Below are positions 1-8,375 of a stretch of DNA of 64,000 nt, piece after piece. Position 1 is the first letter of the stretch. The number at the start of each line of letters is the position of its first letter. The notes beneath the pieces are model-generated. The model was not told the origin of the DNA and made no database searches. It was given only the letters and a program-made list of their open reading frames with translations. Where the stretch lies: positions 372,001-436,000 of the forward strand of contig NZ_BAABRO010000003.1 in NCBI RefSeq assembly GCF_039545035.1. Direction: 5' to 3'. This DNA is from Novipirellula caenicola. GTDB lineage: Bacteria; Planctomycetota; Planctomycetia; Pirellulales; Pirellulaceae. The translations under genes and the position numbers were made by a program.

Positions 1-230
1 GGGCCAATCGATAGGGGCCCAGAAAATCACGGGTCTTGGTCATCAGCACAAATCAGGGGCGAATCGTAATTTGGTTGGCATAGAACAGTGACTCTATGAT
101 AGTTCAATCGGTCCCTGGCCCGATAGGTCGGGATCGCGGCGGGGGCGACCTGCCAACACTTCGGCGGGTGACTGCCAGATGTCATCCATTTTGGCACTAA
201 ATTGGGGTTTTCGGGTAGCGGAGCGTCGCG

Positions 231-285
231 GGGCCTCGCCCGGTCAAAATCGAGCGTTTTATCACGCGGGAACCGGACGAGGCCC
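231..285. repeat. GC-rich inverted repeat
   Basis: Arms 231-245 (GGGCCTCGCCCGGTC) and 271-285 pair over about 14 bp with one mismatch, leaving a loop of about 25 nt. It lies 167 bp past the end of the glycosyltransferase gene. It could be a transcript-end hairpin or part of a dispersed repeat; it lacks a T-run. Confidence 0.5.
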
Positions 286-359
286 GGCGCCGCTAGCAAA
301 ACCAATGGCATCATGTCATCGCCCTCGGAATCGCTACCGAGCCAGCGAAGCAGACCCAG

Positions 360-429
360 AAAACGCCTCGAAATTCGGAAACGCCTGGAAATTCGGAAAC
401 GTCTCGAAATTCGGAAACGCCACGAAATG
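360..429. repeat. 18-bp minisatellite, three units plus partial units
   Basis: The unit CCTCGAAATTCGGAAACG starts at 366, 384 and 402 with one or two changes per unit, and partial units flank both sides. Read on the plus strand it would encode a repeated RKRLEI, but I see no gene that would use it. Confidence 0.85.
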
Positions 430-451
430 GCGGTGAAATCGCGGGAATTCG

Positions 452-1618
452 TTACTTTCGCGGTCGCGACAGCAGTTGTTCGTACAGTTCACGGATCCGC
501 CGCGTCATCGTTTGATGGCGGAACTGCTCCGTAAATCGCCGCTGCCCTGCCCTCCCCATTTGCTGACGCAACTCACGGTCACTGCTCAATCGGAGGATCG
601 ATTCAGCGAGTTGATCAATGTCACCGGGAGGAACCAAATAGCCTGTCTCACCCGAGATCGCGACCTCGCGAGCCCCGTCGACGTCGTAGCTGATTACGGG
701 GCGGCCGGCGATCAAGGCTTGCGGCAGTGCCCGGGCTAACCCTTCGCGATACGAGGTGTGGACCAACGCGTCCATCGCTCCGATCAACGAGGGGACCTCG
801 TCCGGGGGAACCAGTCCCGAGAAAATGAAGTGCTCGCTCAATCCCAGCGACTCGATTCGGCGAGTCAGACTGTCTCGCAGAATGCCATCGCCCACCAGCA
901 AAAAACGGACTTGCGGAACTTGCTTGACGACCGTGGCCGCTGCCGAGATCAGATCGTCATGGCCTTTCAAATGAAACAGCCGAGCAATTTTTCCGATCAC
1001 GATCGCATCCTCGGTCAATCCGAATTGATTGCGAATACGTTGGCGATGTTCATCAGCCCGTCGAAACGGCTCGACATCCATTCCGCTATAGATCGTCGTG
1101 AATTTTTCACGCGGGGCAACGTCGGCATCGACCATCAAATCGGTCATCGCGTCAGCGACACAAACCATATGGTGACATCGTCTGGCCGCCCATCGCTCGC
1201 ACGTGCGGTACAGTGTCCGCGTCAACATCGGCTGATATTCGTGAAACGGAGCTCCATGCACACTGTGGACGATCGCCGGAACCTGCTCGTCCCAAGCGAC
1301 CGCACGTCCCAAGATTCCTCCCTTAGCACTATGTGTATGCACAACGTCGGGCTTGAATTTTCGGATTGCCTCGCGAAGCTCGGCGCGTCCCCTGAGATCG
1401 TGAACCGGATGGATCGCTCGACGCAAATGGTCGAGCTTGCAAATTGGCAACTCCCCTGCCCTACCCTGGCTTAGCAAGTCTCCTTCGGGTCCGACTTCTT
1501 TTCCGGTGATCAACAGCACGTCGTCACCGAAATCGTGCATCAGGTCCAAACAATTCAGCAGCGTGTTCTCTTGAGCACCACCAATGATCATTCGAGTAAT
1601 GACATGAGCAACACGCAC
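452..1618 (-). CDS. GT4-family glycosyltransferase
   Basis: A 388-residue retaining GT-B glycosyltransferase of the GT4 type, expected to move a sugar from a nucleotide donor onto a cell-surface polysaccharide or lipid; the acceptor cannot be read. The N-terminus RVAHVITRMIIGGAQENTL carries the usual GGA(Q)E acceptor-side motif. The C-terminal donor half has VIGKIARLFHLKGHDDLI and then EGLARALPQALIAGRPVISY. The family EX7E motif appears here as EX7Q, the second Glu being Gln. The start is GTG at 1618, preceded by AGGAAACAATTC. The C-terminus is very basic. It stands 38 bp downstream of the hydrolase gene on the same strand, so the two may be co-transcribed. Family call is firm, substrate unknown. 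Confidence 0.88.
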   Translation of the reverse strand: MRVAHVITRMIIGGAQENTLLNCLDLMHDFGDDVLLITGKEVGPEGDLLSQGRAGELPICKLDHLRRAIHPVHDLRGRAELREAIRKFKPDVVHTHSAKGGILGRAVAWDEQVPAIVHSVHGAPFHEYQPMLTRTLYRTCERWAARRCHHMVCVADAMTDLMVDADVAPREKFTTIYSGMDVEPFRRADEHRQRIRNQFGLTEDAIVIGKIARLFHLKGHDDLISAAATVVKQVPQVRFLLVGDGILRDSLTRRIESLGLSEHFIFSGLVPPDEVPSLIGAMDALVHTSYREGLARALPQALIAGRPVISYDVDGAREVAISGETGYLVPPGDIDQLAESILRLSSDRELRQQMGRAGQRRFTEQFRHQTMTRRIRELYEQLLSRPRK

Positions 1619-1656
1619 GAATTGTTTCCTAGCCAGCGGGACGGTTGAAGGACGAT

Positions 1657-3396
1657 TTAGTTGAGGTGTTTTTTTAGAAACCCATCAATATCGGTTACTA
1701 CCGTATCCATCCAATCGTTTTGGTTCCAGTGACCATGTTTCGCGCCGTCATGGATGCGAAGCTCGAAAGGGACACCCAAACTCTTCAATTTTTCACGAGC
1801 GGGTTCGTTGCGAGCTGGGTTGTCGAGGCTGCCTGTGATGAACAAGGTTGGTGGCATGTCCTTGTCGATCGCTTCATACGCATCGGCCAACTTGTACATT
1901 TCCGGGGCGTCGTCGATCGTCGCGCCGATCCAGTGCACCGCAAACGCATTGTCTTTGACGTCATGGGAACGGTCCGCCACGCTGCCCGATGCGGTTTGCA
2001 GCGGGCCCGCCATCACGACGACCGCTTGCAGACGTGATTGATCACTGCTGCTTAGTCCGTCGTGATGCAATTTGGCATTCGTGTTGCCCGCCGCCATCAA
2101 CCCAGCGAGATGACCGCCCGCGGAACCACCCACTGCCGCGATGCGGTTGGGATCGATGTTCCAATCCGCCGCGTGTTGCCGGATGAATGCCGTGGCGGCA
2201 TTCGCGTCACGGATTGCGGCAGGAAATTTTGCTTCATAGCCAAGCCGATACTCGATCGCCGCGACGACGTAGCCCTTTTGGGCGAGCCGTTTGGCCAGCG
2301 ATTGAAACTTGGTCTTGTCGCCTTTGAGCCATCCGCCACCGTGAACCAGTACGACCCCAGGCAGACGTTTGCCTTCGGCGGACGACGGACGAAAGACATC
2401 CATCAGCAGTTTACGGCCATCGATATTGGCATAAACAACATTGCGATCGATCGACAATTCCCCTGCCCTGTCCTGATCCGATTGACCATGCGTGTTGGTT
2501 TCCGGTGCGGGCTGCGGCAGCACACCGTACTGGTTGATTGTTTTGTAGTACATGCCGCCAAACGTACTGATGAAAAGGGTCCGTCCGTCGCTGCCCGCGA
2601 TGATGGCGTTGATCGGACGCTCAGGGGTTGGGATGGTTTCAATCAAGTTGCCGCTGGGCGCGAATACGCTGACGGCGTTTGCACCGGTGCAATACACGTT
2701 GCCCGCCCGGTCGATGCACATCCCGTCGCCTCGGAATCCCTCGTCCGTCTCTTTTAGCTGAGCGAACGGTTTGGCAGCCATGAACTTTTGGGTTTCATCG
2801 ATTTGAATTTGGTAGAGTGCCCCCGACTTGTGCGAGGACACGTATAGCGTCGATTCATCGGGTGACAACATAATCCCATTGGGGGTGTCCAACTTGGTCG
2901 CAACGATCAGCACCTTGCCATCCGCATCGATGCGGCGAACGATGCCTTCGCCGGTGAACGTGGCATAGACGTTGCCACGTGAATCGACCACCAAGTCATT
3001 GGGCCGTTGGTTCTTTTCGAATTGGGCCAGTGTTTCGGTTTTGCCACCCGTGCCTAGGATTGCAATCCGACTATTGGCGTTGTCGCTCAAGTACAACTTG
3101 CCGAGTTGATAACACGTTCCGGAGATACCAAGCGGTTCTTTCAAGACGTTTTCGGAAACCACTTTCAACGTTGCCAAATTGATTTTGACTAAGCGTTTCG
3201 CTTTGACATCGGGCGCATAAAGCAAATTTCGGCCATCCCAAGCGGCGCCATCGACAAGTTGGAAATCGGCATCCAACCGCTTGAGTTTCTTTTCGTTTGA
3301 CGTCGGGGATTCAGCGGTGGTGTTTGTGGGGTGGATCGCCATCGTGGCGATGGCGACCCATACGGCGAGGCAGCGTGTCAGAAGGTGGGCGGGCAT
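1657..3396 (-). CDS. Secreted SMP-30-like propeller fused to alpha/beta-hydrolase
   Basis: 579 residues with a signal peptide (hydrophobic AVWVAIATMAIHPTNTTAES). Residues about 40-300 form an SMP-30/gluconolactonase-like six-bladed propeller (phrases such as LDTPNGIMLSPDESTLYVSS and FRGDGMCIDRAGNVYCTG). Residues about 320-579 are an alpha/beta-hydrolase of the BD-FAE/carboxylesterase type: oxyanion motif HGGGW, nucleophile GGSAGGH, acid Asp in ITGSLDNPA, and catalytic His in HDGAKHGHW. So a periplasmic lactonase- or sensor-like propeller and an esterase share one chain, a fusion I would expect to act on plant or algal polysaccharide esters (inference). ATG 3396 is chosen over TTG 3405 because AAGGAA lies about 12 nt upstream of it. 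Confidence 0.85.
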   Translation of the reverse strand: MPAHLLTRCLAVWVAIATMAIHPTNTTAESPTSNEKKLKRLDADFQLVDGAAWDGRNLLYAPDVKAKRLVKINLATLKVVSENVLKEPLGISGTCYQLGKLYLSDNANSRIAILGTGGKTETLAQFEKNQRPNDLVVDSRGNVYATFTGEGIVRRIDADGKVLIVATKLDTPNGIMLSPDESTLYVSSHKSGALYQIQIDETQKFMAAKPFAQLKETDEGFRGDGMCIDRAGNVYCTGANAVSVFAPSGNLIETIPTPERPINAIIAGSDGRTLFISTFGGMYYKTINQYGVLPQPAPETNTHGQSDQDRAGELSIDRNVVYANIDGRKLLMDVFRPSSAEGKRLPGVVLVHGGGWLKGDKTKFQSLAKRLAQKGYVVAAIEYRLGYEAKFPAAIRDANAATAFIRQHAADWNIDPNRIAAVGGSAGGHLAGLMAAGNTNAKLHHDGLSSSDQSRLQAVVVMAGPLQTASGSVADRSHDVKDNAFAVHWIGATIDDAPEMYKLADAYEAIDKDMPPTLFITGSLDNPARNEPAREKLKSLGVPFELRIHDGAKHGHWNQNDWMDTVVTDIDGFLKKHLN

Positions 3397-3482
3397 CGAA
3401 AGCAAATTCCTTGGTGGCAGGGTTGAGTGGGGAGTGATTTTTGAAGCTCACTTAGTTTACTCACTCTTTCAATTGCAATGTG

Positions 3483-3495
3483 CCCTGCCCTGCCC
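3483..3495 (-). other. Double GGGCAGGG octamer (KOPS-like)
   Basis: Two overlapping copies of GGGCAGGG read on the minus strand, 13 bp past the ECF sigma factor gene. It matches the E. coli FtsK-orienting consensus GGGNAGGG. See the finding on strand polarity for all positions. Confidence 0.6.
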
Positions 3496-3508
3496 CGCTC
3501 TGCGAAAG

Positions 3509-4129
3509 TCATTCGCTCGGTTTGACGTCCTGAAGCTGCGTTTCGAGTAGCCGCATGCTTCGCGACAGCAGCACGCGGATGGCCACATCGGTTTTGCCTA
3601 GCTTGGCGGCGATTTCTTTGGTCGGTAACCCTTCGACGTATCGCATGCGGATCGACTGCTTCTGCTCGTCGGACAGTTGTTCGATTGCCTCTTGCATGCG
3701 AACCATACGAATGTCACGGCTCAGTGCCGCACTGGGCGACGTCATGCTGGCGACCAGCATCTGTTCGAGTCCCAACGCCGCGGTGCCACCTGAATTTGCT
3801 GCGTGAATCGATCGTTGGCGACCCGCGTCTCGACGTTTCGCGCCAAAATGAAAGCGGTGGGCATCGACAACCCGGCGGCGAGCGATCTGCTGCAGCCATT
3901 GCATGGGCTCGTACTGGTCAAAGGGAGCCGAATCGAGACTCGACAGCGCCGCGGTAGAGACCTCCTGGATCAAATCATCCAGTTCGACCACGGCCAACAA
4001 ATGTTCTCCGGTGATCGATTTAAGAAAGCCGGCAAGTTGGCCTCGGTTCAGGTCAATGTACCTCGCCAACGCCTCGGCATCGTGCTGTTTGATCCGTTGC
4101 AGAAGTTCGGGGTGATCGAATTTATCCAT
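3509..4129 (-). CDS. ECF-type RNA polymerase sigma factor (planctomycete family)
   Basis: 206 residues. Region 2 is seen at ELDDLIQEVSTAAL with the following aromatic/basic stretch WLQQIARRRVVDAHRF. Region 4 is a clear helix-turn-helix, RYVEGLPTKEIAAKLGKTD, followed by RVLLSRSMRLLE. This is the layout of the planctomycete-specific sigma-70 families. It is divergent from a membrane Ser/Thr kinase gene 125 bp away, an arrangement common in planctomycetes in which kinase signalling is thought to control the sigma factor. No anti-sigma factor is visible next to it. ATG 4129 is preferred over TTG 4135. Confidence 0.9.
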   Translation of the reverse strand: MDKFDHPELLQRIKQHDAEALARYIDLNRGQLAGFLKSITGEHLLAVVELDDLIQEVSTAALSSLDSAPFDQYEPMQWLQQIARRRVVDAHRFHFGAKRRDAGRQRSIHAANSGGTAALGLEQMLVASMTSPSAALSRDIRMVRMQEAIEQLSDEQKQSIRMRYVEGLPTKEIAAKLGKTDVAIRVLLSRSMRLLETQLQDVKPSE

Positions 4130-4254
4130 CTTCAAACCTATCGGTGAGGTAGCTTGATTCTTCCAATCAACATACAGTAGCGACGTCGTTTGACGAAATG
4201 TGGAGTGTGTTTCAGACTTAATTTCGTGGAGAAAGTTGTGCTAGAGATCCTGCC

Positions 4255-6471
4255 ATGAAAAATCAGGTCCACTCCAGCGATCGCCAAGACGATATGGACG
4301 CCGTGATCCAGGCGTGTCTTGAAAAGCTTGTTCAGCGTGATTCGGTCCAGCAACCTGCGGAATTGCGGAACCTGTTGCCCGACGCGGATTCCGAATTACG
4401 GCATTTCGTGTTGGTCGAACTGATCAAATTGGATATGGCCATCGCAGCCGACGCGGGGACGCTGCACGGCATCGAGTATTATGTCGATGCGATGCCCGAC
4501 CTGCTCTCGATGGAAACGGTTCCGCTGGATTTGTTAATGGAAGAAATCCAGCTGCGAAAGGATTTTGGCGAGACGCCATCGCATGATGAATACCTGCGAC
4601 GGTTCCCTCAGCACGAAGCGCTGCTGGATCAAATGTTGACGCGGATCGAGGCAACGCGTTCGGTCGAAAAATGTGGTCGTCCCGCCGAAATTCCGGTCGG
4701 CCGTCAAGTCGATGATTTTTTGATTCTTGCCAAGCTTGGCCAAGGGGCAATCGCACAGGTCTATTTGGCTCGCCAAATTTCGATGCACCGCTTGGTGGCA
4801 CTCAAGGTTTCGCACGGCAGCGGTGATGAGTCGCAGGCGCTTGCTCAGTTTGATCATCCCAATATTGTTCGCGTCTTTGATCAGCGAACCGTTTCCGAAC
4901 AATCACTACATCTGTTGTACATGCAGTATCATCCCGGCGGTACCTTGGCCGATGTCGTGCAGTTAGTGCGGCAGTCGGACCGCTCGGAACGATGCAGTCG
5001 TTTGCTGCTCGATTCGGTAGACCAAAACTTACTTCGCGCCGCGCAGGTGGTGCCTGATCGATCGGCGGTGCGAAAATGGATCGAAACCGCGCCCTGGCCG
5101 ACGGTGGTTGCATGGATGGGAATGCAGCTAGCCAAGGCGCTTGACGAAGCTCATGCATGCGGTGTTCTGCATCGTGATGTGAAACCCGCGAATGTGTTGT
5201 TGTCGGCCGAGTGCATTCCCCAACTCGCCGATTTCAATGTCAGCTTTGCGGGAGCCGCGGGCCGCGCCGGCGCGGCGGCCTCGTTCGGCGGTTCGATCGC
5301 CTACATGGCACCCGAACATTTGCGTGCGATTAGTTCGAAGCTGCTCGATGAACCTGAGAAAGTCCAAGAGCCTGCGGATTTGTATTCACTCGCGGTCACA
5401 CTGTGGGAGCTGTGGCAAGGCGAACGGCCGTTTGTCTGTGATCCCATTGCGGGGTCTTGGAGCGAGGCGGTGACGAATCAGTTGGCGGCGCGCGGGCAAC
5501 CGCTGAAAGAACCGCTGCGTTCGCAGACCGCGTCGGAACGTGTGCTTGAAAAGGTACTTCGCAAGGCGTTGTCGTTGGATCCCAAGGATCGTTTTGTCGA
5601 TGGTGCCGAGATGGCGGGCCGGCTGCGATTGTCGCTGCACCCGGAAACCGCGACGCTGTTCGATCCTCCTGAGAAATCTTTGGCGATGACGCTCTCGAAA
5701 TGGTCACCTTGGATCGTCACCAGTGTGATTTTGTTATTGCCGAACATGATCAGCGGCTGTTTAAATTATCAGTACAACTATCATCATGTGATGGAAACGC
5801 CCGAGACCAAAGAAGGACTGCGAATCGTTTCATGGGTGGTCAATTTGACGTTCTTTCCTTTTGCCGCGGTCATCGCGATTTGGTACACGCGGCGGATTGT
5901 ACGCGCCGTCGATTCGGTTCGTCGAGGTGTTCGCGTGGATCCATCGGACCTTAGTGAGACGTTGGAACTCGGGCACCGCGCGGCATTGATCGGTGGATCG
6001 TTGTGGTTGATCGCCGGCGTGGTGTTTCCGCTTGTACTCTCGAAGATCTTTTCCAGTTTTAGCATCACGCAAGCGGTCCATCTTTTCATGTCATCACTGA
6101 TCTGTGGCGGCGTGGCGATGATCTATCCGTACTTTGGTATGGCGCTAGTGGCCACGCTAGTGTTTTATCCCCGTTGTTTGAGCGGGACGATGCAAGACCC
6201 GCAATTCGATCAACGCGCGGACCAGATTCTGTATCGTAGCGAATGGTATTTTTTGATCGCGGCGATCATTCCGCTGCTCGGAGTGGCCCTGCTGGTTACC
6301 ACCGAAGGTGCATCGCAGTTGTTCACGTTGACGGCGCTGGCAGCAGGGGTCATTGGGTTGTTCGCTTCGTTTTTTGCTTATCGGTTTATCGTCAACACTT
6401 GGAAGCAGATGGATGCGGTACTGTCCAGGCGAACGTCAATGGTTCCCGGCGAGTTGACCGCCGCGTCATGA
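4255..6471 (+). CDS. Membrane Ser/Thr protein kinase with DFN instead of DFG
   Basis: 738 residues. Residues 1-150 are a helical region typical of planctomycete kinases. The kinase domain runs from about 153 to 450: glycine loop LGQGAIAQVY, lysine K184 in VALKVS, catalytic loop HRDVKPANVL (D308), metal site ADFN (D326, with Asn in place of the DFG glycine), and MAPEH at 351-355. Key catalytic residues are therefore kept apart from the DFG Gly. The C-terminal third has about six membrane spans (for example WIVTSVILLLPNMISG and LFTLTALAAGVIGLFASF), so the kinase is anchored with a membrane module rather than the usual single span. It is divergent from the ECF sigma factor gene; a shared signalling role is inference. 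Confidence 0.9.
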   Translation: MKNQVHSSDRQDDMDAVIQACLEKLVQRDSVQQPAELRNLLPDADSELRHFVLVELIKLDMAIAADAGTLHGIEYYVDAMPDLLSMETVPLDLLMEEIQLRKDFGETPSHDEYLRRFPQHEALLDQMLTRIEATRSVEKCGRPAEIPVGRQVDDFLILAKLGQGAIAQVYLARQISMHRLVALKVSHGSGDESQALAQFDHPNIVRVFDQRTVSEQSLHLLYMQYHPGGTLADVVQLVRQSDRSERCSRLLLDSVDQNLLRAAQVVPDRSAVRKWIETAPWPTVVAWMGMQLAKALDEAHACGVLHRDVKPANVLLSAECIPQLADFNVSFAGAAGRAGAAASFGGSIAYMAPEHLRAISSKLLDEPEKVQEPADLYSLAVTLWELWQGERPFVCDPIAGSWSEAVTNQLAARGQPLKEPLRSQTASERVLEKVLRKALSLDPKDRFVDGAEMAGRLRLSLHPETATLFDPPEKSLAMTLSKWSPWIVTSVILLLPNMISGCLNYQYNYHHVMETPETKEGLRIVSWVVNLTFFPFAAVIAIWYTRRIVRAVDSVRRGVRVDPSDLSETLELGHRAALIGGSLWLIAGVVFPLVLSKIFSSFSITQAVHLFMSSLICGGVAMIYPYFGMALVATLVFYPRCLSGTMQDPQFDQRADQILYRSEWYFLIAAIIPLLGVALLVTTEGASQLFTLTALAAGVIGLFASFFAYRFIVNTWKQMDAVLSRRTSMVPGELTAAS

Positions 6472-6494
6472 TATTCGGCCTTTTTTCAAAACGG

Positions 6495-6554
6495 CGTGCG
6501 GGACGATTGCATCTTCGATTCCCCCCAAAGAACACTCGATGCAATCGTCCGCAC
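6495..6554. terminator. Long stem-loop between convergent genes
   Basis: Arms 6495-6512 and 6538-6554 (GATGCAATCGTCCGCAC) form a 17-bp stem with one bulged G. It stands between the kinase gene (plus) and the CARDB-like gene (minus), so it could end transcripts from both sides. There is no long T-run beside it. Confidence 0.6.
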
Positions 6555-6576
6555 GATTTGGACTCGGACAGCCGGC

Positions 6577-7419
6577 TTAAATTCCACTTGCCGCCGCAAC
6601 ATCGCCAGTGGCATTGTTGGTATCGAGCATCTTGATGGCCGAGCGAAGTGAATCGGCATCAGGCTCGCCGCTGGGGGATCCGTTTTGCAGCGAATCGATT
6701 TGCGGTTCAGCCGCTTGTGGAACCACAGTCTCGTCGGCTGTGGGAACACTCGCAGCGTCGCTGGATTGGATCGTCGAAACCGATTCGGATTCCACCGTGG
6801 TCGTAACCGACACGGTGGTGACAGGGATCGATGCGGCGTCAAACGCTTTCAAGTTGTTCGCCTCATCGCTCTCCATCAGTTCGTCGAAACTATCGATAGC
6901 GACGACGAGCCGCTGAAAACCGATGACTTGTCCGTTGCGGTTGCCCATCGCTAACGCTTCGATGGGTAGCGTCAACAACACTTCAATCGCTTCGCCTGCG
7001 TCGATGTTGCCCGTCTTAACCGTCACGTTGGGCGACGTTGGACAGATGTGTCCAAAAACCGCCACGGCGGTGACATGGAAACCACATACACGACGACTGC
7101 TATGGTTTTGAATCGTGATGGCAAAGGTCGGACCACATGCCGAATCGACGTGTTCGGTTTGGCGGACATCGACGATTTGCAGATCGCCGATTTCACAATC
7201 AGGGACGACGACGTGCCCAAACGGTGAAGCGTGGAATGTGGATCCACGATGAAACGTATTGTTGACTCCATGCTGCGAAATCAAGTCGATGACGTGAGCG
7301 CAATGAGCATGGTTTCCGAATAGATGCGAAGCATTGATCTGCTGTGCATCCGAATGCATCGTCATACAGACGACAAAGCTGGTGGTCATCAAGACCTTGG
7401 TCAATGTTTGGCGGTTCAT
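6577..7419 (-). CDS. Secreted protein with CARDB-like domain
   Basis: 280 residues; function unknown. It has a signal peptide (MNRQTLTKVLMTTSFVVCMT, cut near DAQQ). The middle (about 90-180) reads like a CARDB/adhesion-type beta-sandwich: TFAITIQNHSSRRVCGFHVT, a LPIEAL strand, and the typical end VVAIDSFDELMESDEANN. The last 90 residues are Ser/Thr/Val-rich and disordered. ATG 7419 is chosen because the open frame continues upstream to 7563 but the signal peptide starts here. Cys residues suggest disulfides in the periplasm. Likely a surface or envelope structural protein. Confidence 0.7.
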   Translation of the reverse strand: MNRQTLTKVLMTTSFVVCMTMHSDAQQINASHLFGNHAHCAHVIDLISQHGVNNTFHRGSTFHASPFGHVVVPDCEIGDLQIVDVRQTEHVDSACGPTFAITIQNHSSRRVCGFHVTAVAVFGHICPTSPNVTVKTGNIDAGEAIEVLLTLPIEALAMGNRNGQVIGFQRLVVAIDSFDELMESDEANNLKAFDAASIPVTTVSVTTTVESESVSTIQSSDAASVPTADETVVPQAAEPQIDSLQNGSPSGEPDADSLRSAIKMLDTNNATGDVAAASGI

Positions 7420-7463
7420 GAGTTTGCCTGCTAGAAAAAGTGAATTGAGTTTCGATAGAAGAA

Positions 7464-7501
7464 AAGCCCGGCAACCGCGAGGTAATCGGGTTGTCGGGCT
7501 T
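7464..7501 (-). terminator. Rho-independent terminator
   Basis: On the minus strand AAGCCCGACAACC pairs with GGTTGCCGGGCTT (one mismatch, 12-nt loop) and is followed by TTTTCTTC. It ends the Tyr-rich small-protein gene and separates it from the CARDB-like gene downstream. Confidence 0.85.
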
Positions 7502-7532
7502 ATTGGTTTTGTTGAATCAGCGGAGTCGACGA

Positions 7533-7922
7533 CTACCAGCAACCCCAGTAGCTGGTGTAACAAGGGGTGTAGTAGGTGTACGTCGGTGTGTAGCTGTAAT
7601 GAGTGGTGTACACCGGGGTGTAGCAGCTGTGGCTGTGGTACACCGGACGGTACCAGTTGTGGAAGCTGCGGTAGTGGAAGTGGCGGTGACCGTAGCCAAT
7701 TCGGCGGAAACAGGCCGCGATCGCCTCCTCGCCACTTTGTTGCTCGCCGTCATTGAGCAGCGACTCGACATCGGCCAGCCCAAGATCGTCGCTGTCGTCG
7801 ACCTGAGCGATCGAGTCGTTTTGGTCGAGGTTGGCAATCGTTGCGAGCATGCTGTCGTCCGCCATCACGGAGCTGGCAACCAAGATCATCGGGGCAACTG
7901 CGAAAAAGAATCGGTTTAACAT
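7533..7922 (-). CDS. Small secreted protein with Tyr/His-rich tail
   Basis: 129 residues, not a family I recognise. A signal peptide (MLNRFFFAVAPMILVASSVMA) is followed by an acidic part (residues 18-60, DDSDDLGLADVESLLNDGE). The last 50 residues are packed with Tyr, His, Thr and Pro in near-repeats of the form Y-TP-Y-T, ending YTSYWGCW. Such tails are seen in planctomycete envelope proteins that may crosslink or bind metal (inference). ATG 7922 has GGAGAACAGTAAG before it and is preferred to an upstream TTG. It is a single-gene unit with its own terminator. Confidence 0.72.
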   Translation of the reverse strand: MLNRFFFAVAPMILVASSVMADDSMLATIANLDQNDSIAQVDDSDDLGLADVESLLNDGEQQSGEEAIAACFRRIGYGHRHFHYRSFHNWYRPVYHSHSCYTPVYTTHYSYTPTYTYYTPCYTSYWGCW

Positions 7923-8375
7923 CTTACTGTTCTCCAAATGTGGCAGTGAATTGAAGGAAGCGATCGTGAGTCTGCCGTGTCGCGTCGCTGCGTTGTTTGC
8001 TTGACTAACAGGCCAAGCGACGACCTCGGCGATGTGTTACGCGAAAATTCGAAAATTTTTTTCAAGGCGGTTTTCGCTGGCCGTTCCGACGATCTTCCCG
8101 GCAATGGTTTTGCAGCTGGGTTGGCCGCAACACCCAACGCAGCGAAGCATTTCCATATAGCTGCCTTCGCCAGAAGGTGGTGATTTGCATTGGACGTCGC
8201 CAATCCACGCTCTGGCGAGCGTCGCTACGAAATGTAAATTCCGTAATTTGCCGCTTCTAAATGCTTCGCAGCGTTTTGTAACAACGCATGCGTTTTTTCG
8301 CTGAGAGATAAAGACACGCGAATGAAATGAATCATCGCGACCCTTTCCCCCCTCTCATGCAACCCAGGTTTTACG
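7923..8375. other. Divergent intergenic region with repeat
   Basis: No gene seen. It carries the upstream regions of two divergent genes for secreted proteins and one copy of a roughly 67-bp dispersed repeat (8166-8232). Two copies of the word AATGCTTCGC or its complement, near 8141 and 8259, suggest further degenerate repeat sequence. Confidence 0.5.
8166..8232 (+). repeat. Dispersed repeat D, copy 1
   Basis: It begins TTCGCCAGAAGGTGGTGATT and ends CGCTCTGGCGAGCGTCGCTACG. The same sequence lies in opposite orientation at 10971-11037 with about 80% identity judged by eye. The two copies flank the genes at 8376-9299 and 9688-10884 as a large inverted repeat. Confidence 0.75.

Larger units (their letters stand above)
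1..451. other. Gene-free left flank with short repeats
   Basis: I see no convincing gene here. The short open frames are rich in Arg and Pro, have no ribosome site and overlap repeats. The stretch holds a GC-rich inverted repeat (231-285) and an 18-bp tandem repeat (360-429). It lies downstream of the glycosyltransferase gene. Confidence 0.6.
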
